From: an uncultured Opitutia bacterium
GTDB taxonomy: Bacteria > Verrucomicrobiota > Verrucomicrobiia > Opitutales > UBA953
Reading direction: 5' to 3'
NCBI GenBank assembly: GCA_903855995.1
Contig: CAIOAN010000011.1
Span: 1-64,000, forward strand
DNA length: 64,000 bases
Both the position numbers and the translations under genes were made by a program. Shown one piece after another: positions 50,902 to 56,301 of the stretch (within the stretch, counting starts at the first letter, position 1; every line of letters starts with the position of its first letter). The notes under the pieces are model-generated. The model was not told the origin of the DNA. It searched no databases and worked only from the letters and a program-made list of their open reading frames with translations.

Positions 50902-51798
50902 ATGAAGACGCCGCCCTTGCCCACCGAAGCGCTGATGACCGTCACTGGCCTACCCTACCCGCTCAAGGCGAAGGGCAAGGTCCGTGAAGTCTTCGACCTC
51001 GGCACGCATTATTTGATTGTCGCGACTGACCGTCTCTCGGCCTTCGACGTCGTGATGCCCAACGGCGTCCCGGGCAAAGGCATCCTCCTCACCCAGATCA
51101 GCCTTTGGTGGTTTGATCAAGCCCGCCTCGTCTTCCCGACGCACCTCGTGCCCGACCACGCCAACGCGCTGGCCAAGGCCCTGCACGGCCACGAACACCT
51201 GATCCCGCGCTCGATGCTCGTGCGTAAGCTCAAGCCCCTTCCGGTCGAAGCCGTCGTCCGCGGCTACCTCGCCGGCAGCGGCTTCAAGGAATACCAAAAG
51301 ACCGGTGGCATCCTCGACCACCCGCTCCCCGCCGGCCTGCTCGACGGCTCTAAACTACCGCAACCGATTTTCACCCCTTCCACCAAGGCCGCCGAGGGCC
51401 ACGACGAAGCCATCACCCGCGCGCGCTGCGGCGAAATCCTCGGCGAGAAGGTTTTCCGCACGGTGCAGGAAACTTCCATCGCCTTATATCGCATGGGTGC
51501 CGAACGCGCGGCCAAGGCGGGCGTCATCCTGGCCGATACGAAGTTCGAGTTCGGCAGCGCCGCCGATGGCTCGCTCGTGCTGATCGACGAAGTCCTCACG
51601 CCCGATTCGTCGCGCTACTGGCCGGCCGCCACCTGGCAGCCCGGTCGCGCCCAGCCTTCCTACGACAAACAGTTTGTCCGCGACTGGCTCGAAGCCCAGC
51701 CGTGGAACAAGACCGCACCGGGCCCGACCCTGCCAGCGGAGGTCGTCCAGAAGACGCAGGCGCTCTATGCGGAGTGCCTCGAACGCCTCACGGCTTGA
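50902..51798 (+). CDS. purC: Phosphoribosylaminoimidazole-succinocarboxamide synthase
   Basis: 298 residues from ATG 50902. It couples CAIR and aspartate to SAICAR in purine synthesis. Landmarks: GKVREVFDLG near the start, TDRLSAFDVVMPNGVPGKG, VEAVVRGYLAGSGFKEY, LADTKFEFG, IDEVLTPDSSRYWP. The length is the long (yeast-like and proteobacterial alternative) form of about 300 residues. A repeat-rich intergenic segment follows. Confidence 0.95.
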   Translation: MKTPPLPTEALMTVTGLPYPLKAKGKVREVFDLGTHYLIVATDRLSAFDVVMPNGVPGKGILLTQISLWWFDQARLVFPTHLVPDHANALAKALHGHEHLIPRSMLVRKLKPLPVEAVVRGYLAGSGFKEYQKTGGILDHPLPAGLLDGSKLPQPIFTPSTKAAEGHDEAITRARCGEILGEKVFRTVQETSIALYRMGAERAAKAGVILADTKFEFGSAADGSLVLIDEVLTPDSSRYWPAATWQPGRAQPSYDKQFVRDWLEAQPWNKTAPGPTLPAEVVQKTQALYAECLERLTA

Positions 51799-51845
51799 GA
51801 TAACAAAGAGGCCTGGAGTCCCAGAGGCCCCGAGGGAGGGACTGA

Positions 51846-51865
51846 GAGTATTGAGTATGGAGTAT
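51846..51865 (+). repeat. Dispersed 20-bp repeat R1, copy a
   Basis: GAGTATTGAGTATGGAGTAT, itself made of three GAGTAT-like units. Its exact reverse complement is at 53717-53736, on the far side of the intervening gene and tRNA. Confidence 0.8.
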
Positions 51866-51883
51866 CGGGGGAGTGCTGCCTTC

Positions 51884-51945
51884 GAGGTAGGGCTGACCAA
51901 CCTTGGTCAGCCGCGGTTGAGCGAGGCGCTCAACCCTACCCAAGA
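51884..51945. repeat. Palindromic element A1 (three-way junction)
   Basis: Outer arms GAGGTAGGG (51884-51892) and CCCTACC (51934-51940) close two inner perfect hairpins: CTGACCAA-cc-TTGGTCAG (51893-51910) and GTTGAGCG-agg-CGCTCAAC (51916-51934). The element ends CCCAAGACA. As DNA or RNA this would form a compact cloverleaf-like junction. The outer arms match those of element B1 near 53.5 kb. Confidence 0.7.
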
Positions 51946-51958
51946 CAAAGGACCACCG

Positions 51959-51978
51959 CACGTGGTGCTGTCCCTACC
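51959..51978 (-). repeat. Dispersed 20-bp repeat R2, copy a
   Basis: CACGTGGTGCTGTCCCTACC, exact reverse complement of 53490-53509. It forms the right half of a degenerate second palindromic element (51950-51980) whose GGAC / GTCC ends can still pair. Confidence 0.8.
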
Positions 51979-52035
51979 CGATATGTCGCGGAACCGCGGT
52001 CGACAGGCAGGGTCGGACAGGTTACCTCATCGACC

Positions 52036-53163
52036 ATGAAGCCGACCCCGCTCCTCGCCCTCCTACTTGCCTCCGTCGCCTTCGCCGCACCGGAGCCCAA
52101 GTTCCGCATGCAGGAAATCGATAAGATCAGCATCGGCTACGGACTCGCCATCGCCGACGTCGATGGCGACGGCAAGCCCGACATCATCCTCGCCGACCAG
52201 CACACGGTGCAGTGGTATCATAACCCGGACTGGAAGAAGCACGTCATCGCCGAGAACCTCACGAAGGACGACAATGTGTGCATCGCCGCCCGCGATATCG
52301 ATGGCTCGGGTAAATGCGCCATCGCCGTCGGGGCCGGCTGGAATCCTTCCGACACGGTCAAGAGTGGCGCTGTCTTCTTTCTCATCCCGCCGGCCGATCG
52401 CACCCAAAAATGGGAGGCCGTAAAGTTGCATCACGAACCTACCGTGCACCGCATGCAATGGGTCGAAGTTTCCAAGGGCCGCTGGGACCTGGTCGTCCAA
52501 CCCTTGCACGGGGTCGGCAACAAAGCCGGCGTGGGGGTGGGTGCGAAGATGCTCGCCTACGAAAAGCCGGCGAACCCCAAAGACGAATGGAAGGTGCGCG
52601 TCGTCAATGATGTCAGCCACATGACGCATAATCTGCAGCCTGTCCGCTGGGTCGCCGGCTCCGCCCAACAGATTATCTCCGGCTCCAAAGAAGGCCTCTG
52701 GCTGAACGCGCCACAAGGTGAAGGCTGGACCGCCGTCCAGATGACGAACGTCGCCGTCGGCGAGGTTCGTGACGGCAAGCTGCCGAACGGCCAAACCTAC
52801 CTTGCCACGGTCGAGCCGATGCACGGCACCGCTTCCGCCATTTACACCAAGGCCTCCGATAGCACCTGGAACCGCCTACAGGTCCTCGATGGTTTCAAGG
52901 ATGGCCATGCGATCGCTTGCGCCGACTTTCTCGGCACCGGCTCGGATCAATTCATGGTCGGCTGGCGCGGCACGGACCCCGGCATCCGCCTGCTCACCCC
53001 CAACGACGATGCCGGCAAGACCTGGCGCACCAGCGTCATCTCCACCAAGGAAGCCGCCGTCGAAGATTTCAAAGCCGCCGACCTCAATGGCGACGGCAAG
53101 CCCGACCTGATCGTCGCTGGCCGCCAGACCAAGAACCTCGTCATCTTCTGGAACGACCGCTGA
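52036..53163 (+). CDS. Secreted VCBS/FG-GAP repeat beta-propeller protein
   Basis: 375 residues with a signal peptide (MKPTPLLALLLASVAFA). FG-GAP-type blades carry Ca2+-binding loops such as IADVDGDGKPDIILAD (about 40-55), ARDIDGSGKCAIAVGAG (about 86-102) and AADLNGDGKPDLIVAG near the C-terminus. The fold is probably a seven-bladed propeller for protein or glycan binding outside the cell. The gene and the adjacent tRNA-Gln are bracketed by two repeat-rich intergenic regions. A terminator follows. Confidence 0.8.
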   Translation: MKPTPLLALLLASVAFAAPEPKFRMQEIDKISIGYGLAIADVDGDGKPDIILADQHTVQWYHNPDWKKHVIAENLTKDDNVCIAARDIDGSGKCAIAVGAGWNPSDTVKSGAVFFLIPPADRTQKWEAVKLHHEPTVHRMQWVEVSKGRWDLVVQPLHGVGNKAGVGVGAKMLAYEKPANPKDEWKVRVVNDVSHMTHNLQPVRWVAGSAQQIISGSKEGLWLNAPQGEGWTAVQMTNVAVGEVRDGKLPNGQTYLATVEPMHGTASAIYTKASDSTWNRLQVLDGFKDGHAIACADFLGTGSDQFMVGWRGTDPGIRLLTPNDDAGKTWRTSVISTKEAAVEDFKAADLNGDGKPDLIVAGRQTKNLVIFWNDR

Positions 53164-53182
53164 GGCGTCCGGCATAGGCATG

Positions 53183-53208
53183 AAAAAGCCCTCGTGAGAG
53201 GGCTTTTT
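53183..53208. terminator. Terminator between propeller gene and tRNA-Gln
   Basis: AAAAAGCCCTC-GTGA-GAGGGCTTTTT: 11-bp perfect stem with a 4-nt loop and A/T-runs on both sides, so it can act for both strands. Confidence 0.88.
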
Positions 53209-53220
53209 GCTTTCAGGAAA

Positions 53221-53291
53221 TAGTCCGACTAGGATTTGAACCTAGACAAGGAGAATCAGAATCTCCTGTGCTACCATTACACCATCGGACT
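53221..53291 (-). tRNA. tRNA-Gln (anticodon CUG), CCA not encoded
   Basis: The minus strand folds with acceptor AGUCCGA/UCGGACU, the typical Gln D arm (GGUGUAAUGGUAGCAC), anticodon stem GGAGA/UCUCC with loop UUCUGAU (anticodon CUG, reads CAG), T arm CUAGG-UUCAAAU-CCUAG and discriminator A. The following genomic bases are UUU, so CCA must be added by the enzyme, unlike the other two tRNAs in the window. Confidence 0.92.
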
Positions 53292-53420
53292 GTCCTGAGT
53301 CGGTTGACGATGGGACTCCCCAGCGGTTCGTCAAAAAGAAAGGAGAGTCATTCGGTGCCGAAATTGCCTTAAAACAGAGGCCCAGAGGCCCGGAGGCTCA
53401 GTTGACCAGAGGGACATTCC

Positions 53421-53664
53421 CGTTTCGGGTGGCGGGTGGCAGCCTCAGGTGGCGGGTGGCAGGATGAAATTTCCTGGTGCCTGGATCGAGGTAGGGACAG
53501 CACCACGTGATGTCCTCTGCCGCCGAACGCACGACTCAGATTAGGACGCGATAGTGATCACGTCCCTACCTCAAGACAGCCGCAGCCCAATCATCCGGTT
53601 TACGTCTCCCTTTGAGCGCCATATTTACCCCGCCACCTGAACCCCGGGGCCGCCACCCGAAACG
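53421..53664. repeat. Nested inverted repeat, about 244 bp
   Basis: CGTTTCGGGTGGCGG (53421-53435) is the exact reverse complement of 53650-53664, and TCAGGTGGCGGG (53445-53456) of 53629-53640; both pairs share the same centre. A direct repeat GGTGGCGGGTGGCAG occurs at 53428-53442 and 53448-53462. Element B1 sits inside. The structure can extrude as a long cruciform. Confidence 0.75.
53486..53578. repeat. Palindromic element B1 with 11-bp terminal inverted repeats
   Basis: GAGGTAGGGAC (53488-53498) and GTCCCTACCTC (53562-53572) are perfect inverted termini, 63 bases apart. Inside, ACGTGAT pairs with ATCACGT. The left end contains R2b (53490-53509), and the right end continues CAAGACA as in element A1 (CCCTACCCAAGACA). 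The layout is like a miniature inverted-repeat element without coding capacity. Confidence 0.75.
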
Positions 53665-53669
53665 AGAAC

Positions 53670-53695
53670 TAGGGCAGCACGCGGTGCTGACCCTA
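53670..53695. repeat. Palindromic element B2 (short hairpin form)
   Basis: TAGGGCAGCAC-GCG-GTGCTGACCCTA: an 11-bp stem with a single bulged A and a 3-nt loop, followed by CCTTAAGATA, the same right-hand end type (CCCTACCT-TAAGA) as the longer elements. It probably represents a collapsed copy of the family. Confidence 0.7.
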
Positions 53696-53716
53696 CCTTA
53701 AGATAATCACTCCCCA

Positions 53717-53736
53717 ATACTCCATACTCAATACTC
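53717..53736 (-). repeat. Dispersed 20-bp repeat R1, copy b
   Basis: ATACTCCATACTCAATACTC, exact reverse complement of 51846-51865, followed by a further CATATAC. Its inverted orientation relative to copy a mirrors that of R2. Confidence 0.8.
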
Positions 53737-53786
53737 CATATACCCTCCTTCACCTCTCTCCCATCCTCGAGTCCTCCAGCCCTCGC

Positions 53787-54215
53787 TTACTTCCTCTTCT
53801 TCGGCTTCTTGGCGACCTTCGGTAACAAGGCTCTCAACAGCCTCGTGGCCTCTTCGCGATCAATCTTCGAGTCGGCGATTGCAAAGGTGAGCTGCTCCCA
53901 TTTGACCGAATCAGGCTTCGGCTTCACGCCATTCAAGCGGAGAAAGACCAAGGCCGCACCCAAAGCCGTCCGTTTATTCCCATCCAGAAACGGGCGATTC
54001 CGGCAAAGGTAGAAAAGATAAGCCGCCGCGACTTCAGCGAGATCTGCAAACGGCGAGAAACCTCCGATGGTGACCTGCGGGGCCGCGACGGCGGATTCCA
54101 GTAACGAAGGTTCGCGCAGGCCGTCGGCACCGCCGAAACCCGCCAGTGCCGCCGCATGGATTTCACGAACGATTTCCACCGAAAGGTGGAAGCAATTCTC
54201 CGGCGTGATCTTCAC
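53787..54215 (-). CDS. Doc-type (Fic fold) toxin with catalytic His replaced
   Basis: 142 residues, overlapping the antitoxin stop by four bases (ATGA at 54212-54215). Doc/death-on-curing fold: LREPSLLESAVAAPQ, ADLAEVAAAYLFYL, then the active-site loop NRPFLDGNKRTAL (residues 73-85) and VFLRLNG. Doc toxins phosphorylate EF-Tu using the His of HxFx(D/N)GNK; here that position is Arg74 (codon at 53994-53996 on the plus strand), one base change from His. The GNKR anion-binding part is intact. The toxin may be inactive or changed in activity. The C-terminus is Lys-rich. Confidence 0.82.
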   Translation of the reverse strand: MKITPENCFHLSVEIVREIHAAALAGFGGADGLREPSLLESAVAAPQVTIGGFSPFADLAEVAAAYLFYLCRNRPFLDGNKRTALGAALVFLRLNGVKPKPDSVKWEQLTFAIADSKIDREEATRLLRALLPKVAKKPKKRK

Positions 54216-54439
54216 GCGAGCTTCCGCATCGTGCGGGCATAGTTCTTCATCACGCCGCGGACGGCCGCCGTTACTTCCTCCTTGGAGGGACGAGGGCGGA
54301 GAGGGGTAATGGTGATCGTGCCGCCTTCATGCACCTCGACATTGACGTCATCCCCGACCTTAAGGCGGGCGAGCTCCATCAGAGCGGCATCGAAAACGAG
54401 TCCTTGGGAATTACCGAGCTTGGTCAGTTTTTTATGCAT
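54212..54439 (-). CDS. AbrB/MazE-type antitoxin
   Basis: 75 residues. SpoVT/AbrB swapped-hairpin DNA-binding domain: KKLTKLGNSQGLVFDAALMELARL, DDVNVEVHEGGTITITPLRP. The C-terminal helix (PSKEEVTAAVRGVMKNYARTM) would neutralise the toxin. First gene of the pair, translationally coupled to the toxin by ATGA. AbrB-Doc pairing is known but less common than Phd-Doc. A palindrome overlapping its promoter suggests autorepression. Confidence 0.85.
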   Translation of the reverse strand: MHKKLTKLGNSQGLVFDAALMELARLKVGDDVNVEVHEGGTITITPLRPRPSKEEVTAAVRGVMKNYARTMRKLA

Positions 54440-54441
54440 GG

Positions 54442-54474
54442 GTAATACAATGTATTACTCTTTAAGCATGTCAA
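54442..54474 (-). promoter_or_regulatory. Antitoxin promoter overlapping a palindromic operator
   Basis: On the minus strand, TTGACA (54469-54474) and TTGTAT (54445-54450) are 18 bases apart. GTAATACAATGTATTAC (54442-54458), a 7-bp inverted repeat with a 3-base centre, covers the -10 element. Transcription would begin within a base or two of the antitoxin ATG (54439), so the mRNA is probably leaderless. Confidence 0.6.
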
Positions 54475-54526
54475 GTCGGTCCAACAAGGAACTCGCCCCA
54501 GGTTGAATTTCTAAAATCCGCCCTCC

Positions 54527-55456
54527 TTACCGAACCTTACGGGGTTTCTTCGCGGTGGCGAGTTCGTCGTCGATCGACCACTCCGGCCAAGTCTCGCGGG
54601 TGTAGCGCTGCAGCTCGATGAGCGCACTGCGCACCAGCTCGGAGGGTTCGCCCTTCCACCTGAGGCCGACGCTGATGGGCTTGAAACCATCGAGCGGCAA
54701 GGCCCGCACTTCCGGATGATCGGCGCCGGTGCCTGGCGCGAGGTTCACCCCGTAACCTTCACCGGCGGCGACATAACTGGTGACGAGCTCCATCGAAGTG
54801 GCCTCGATGGATTGATTCCATGTGGCTCCCAGGCGCTTCATGTCCCGCTGAAAACTGCGCATGACGCTGGTCGCCTGAGGCAGGCCGATCAGTGGCACGG
54901 CGACCTTCTTCTGCTTCCAAAGTTCCGCCGCGGTCTTGATGGGCGACTTGCGTGGGACAATCAAAACAAGCGGCACGCGCGTCAGGCGGAGCTGGCGAAA
55001 CTTCGCGCTCGGGCGCTCATCGATGGGTACCACGGCGATATCAATGACCCCATCGGCCAGCCAGGTTTCAAACTGGGTCTGATAGCCTGAGCGCATGCTC
55101 AGCTGCAGGTTCGGAAATTGCGCGCGCAGGCGCCGGGTGACCGTGGGAATATGATGCAGGAGCAGCAAGCCCGAGGCCCCGAGACGGAGTTCTGGCCGTT
55201 CTTCGCCGCGCAGTTTATCCGCGACACCAGGCAAGCCAGCGAAGAACGGCTCGATATGGGCGAAGAGCTTCTTGCCAGCCGTGGTGAGCCGGAAAGGGGT
55301 GCGTTCGAAAAGCCGGACGCCGGCCTGATCTTCCAGCGCGGCCATCTGGCCGCTCACGGCCGGCTGCTGGATACCGTAGGGGATGTGGCGGACCGCCGCG
55401 CTGATTCCGCCGTGCTTGGCGACATAGTAGAACAGCTCGAGGTGATGGACGTTCAT
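54527..55456 (-). CDS. LysR-family transcriptional regulator
   Basis: 309 residues from ATG 55456; the longer frame begins with residues that do not resemble LysR. N-terminal winged helix: MNVHHLELFYYVAKHGGIS, QQPAVSGQMAALEDQAGVRLFERTPFRLT. The C-terminal substrate-binding domain has LRLGASGLLLLHHIPTVTRRL and a co-inducer pocket region. It lies divergent from the desaturase gene (138-base gap), the classical arrangement for a LysR regulator and its target, so it may control that gene; this is inference. Confidence 0.88.
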   Translation of the reverse strand: MNVHHLELFYYVAKHGGISAAVRHIPYGIQQPAVSGQMAALEDQAGVRLFERTPFRLTTAGKKLFAHIEPFFAGLPGVADKLRGEERPELRLGASGLLLLHHIPTVTRRLRAQFPNLQLSMRSGYQTQFETWLADGVIDIAVVPIDERPSAKFRQLRLTRVPLVLIVPRKSPIKTAAELWKQKKVAVPLIGLPQATSVMRSFQRDMKRLGATWNQSIEATSMELVTSYVAAGEGYGVNLAPGTGADHPEVRALPLDGFKPISVGLRWKGEPSELVRSALIELQRYTRETWPEWSIDDELATAKKPRKVR

Positions 55457-55594
55457 CGGGGTGGAACCATCTTCCGCCGCCCGCCCCTCGAAGCAACGCC
55501 CTTCGGGTCCGGCTATCAGATTAATCAATGCCCCCATCAGGTTTATCGATTAACGCCCCACGGCGGACCGGCGGTATAATATTAGCCTTAAAAA

Positions 55595-56299
55595 ATGAGC
55601 TCGCTCCTCCTCGTCAGCGCCCAGGCCCTCGGCGTCGTCGCGCTCGCCGACTTCATCTCCGGCCTCGTCCATTGGCTGGAAGATGCGTACGGCACCGAAA
55701 CCACTCCGGTGGTGGGAACCCTCATGATTCGCCCGAACATTATCCACCACCATTACCCTCGGTATTTCACGAAGCTCAACTGGTGGCAAAGCTCCTGGGA
55801 TCTCCTGCTCCTCGGCGCCCTGATCATCGGAGTCGCCGCCTGGACCGGCGTGCTCACCTGGCATGTCTGGCTATTCGTCGCCATCTGCGTCAACGCCAAC
55901 CAAATCCATAAATGGTCGCACCAGACGCGGGCCGAGAACGGCCGCCTCGTCTCGTTCCTCCAGGACATCCATCTCCTCCTGACCCCGCGGCAACATGCTC
56001 TGCACCACACGGACCCCAAGAACACCTACTATTGCCCGGTCACCAACCTGCTAAATCCGGTTCTGGAGTTCATCGGCTTCTGGCCGAAGCTCGAAGCCGT
56101 CATCGAAGCGCTCACCGGCGCCACCCACCGGAAGGACGCCTCCAACCGCGGCGAAGGCCCGGCGCCCGCCTGGGTCGCCGAGCTCCGCCGCCCCTCGGCC
56201 GCCCATGCGCATGACCTCGGCTCCGCCCGCCGCCCCGCAGCCCACGCCGTTATTGAGATGGAGAGCGAACTAGAAGGCCTACCGCTAGGCGGATCGTAA
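55595..56299 (+). CDS. CarF/TMEM189-type plasmalogen desaturase
   Basis: 234 residues with three or four membrane segments. The lipid-desaturase (PF10520) His motifs are all visible: VHWLEDAYG, RPNIIHHHYP, NQIHKWSHQ, LQDIHLLLTPRQHALHH and TYYCPVTNLLNPVLEFIGFW. This matches human TMEM189/PEDS1 and Myxococcus CarF, which introduce the vinyl-ether double bond of plasmalogens with oxygen. The C-terminal 60 residues are variable and Ala/Pro-rich. It implies that ether lipids exist in this organism; other ether-lipid genes are not in the window. Confidence 0.83.
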   Translation: MSSLLLVSAQALGVVALADFISGLVHWLEDAYGTETTPVVGTLMIRPNIIHHHYPRYFTKLNWWQSSWDLLLLGALIIGVAAWTGVLTWHVWLFVAICVNANQIHKWSHQTRAENGRLVSFLQDIHLLLTPRQHALHHTDPKNTYYCPVTNLLNPVLEFIGFWPKLEAVIEALTGATHRKDASNRGEGPAPAWVAELRRPSAAHAHDLGSARRPAAHAVIEMESELEGLPLGGS

Positions 56300-56301
56300 T
56301 C

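Larger units (their letters stand above)
51799..52035. other. Non-coding repeat-rich intergenic region A
   Basis: There is no plausible gene in this 237-base stretch. It holds, in order, a CCCAGAGGCCC-type purine/pyrimidine segment (51830-51840), the 20-bp repeat R1 (51846-51865), a three-way-junction palindromic element (51884-51945), a second partial element (51950-51980) containing repeat R2, and a short leader to the next gene. The same building blocks occur in inverted order in the intergenic region at 53292-53786. Confidence 0.7.
53292..53786. other. Non-coding palindrome-rich intergenic region B
   Basis: A 495-base stretch without a gene. Contents, left to right: a hairpin TTGACGA / TCGTCAA (53304-53334), CAGAGGCCCAGAGGCCCGGAGG (53375-53396), a nested inverted repeat (53421-53664) that encloses element B1, hairpin element B2 (53670-53695), repeat R1b (53717-53736) and a CT-rich tail. 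Many motifs repeat region A in inverted orientation. It looks like an array of small palindromic elements rather than a decayed gene. Confidence 0.7.

Noticed and set aside
53428-53462. Possible CRISPR-like direct repeats
   Set aside because: Only two copies, 5-bp spacer, and both are part of an inverted repeat arm; no cas genes.
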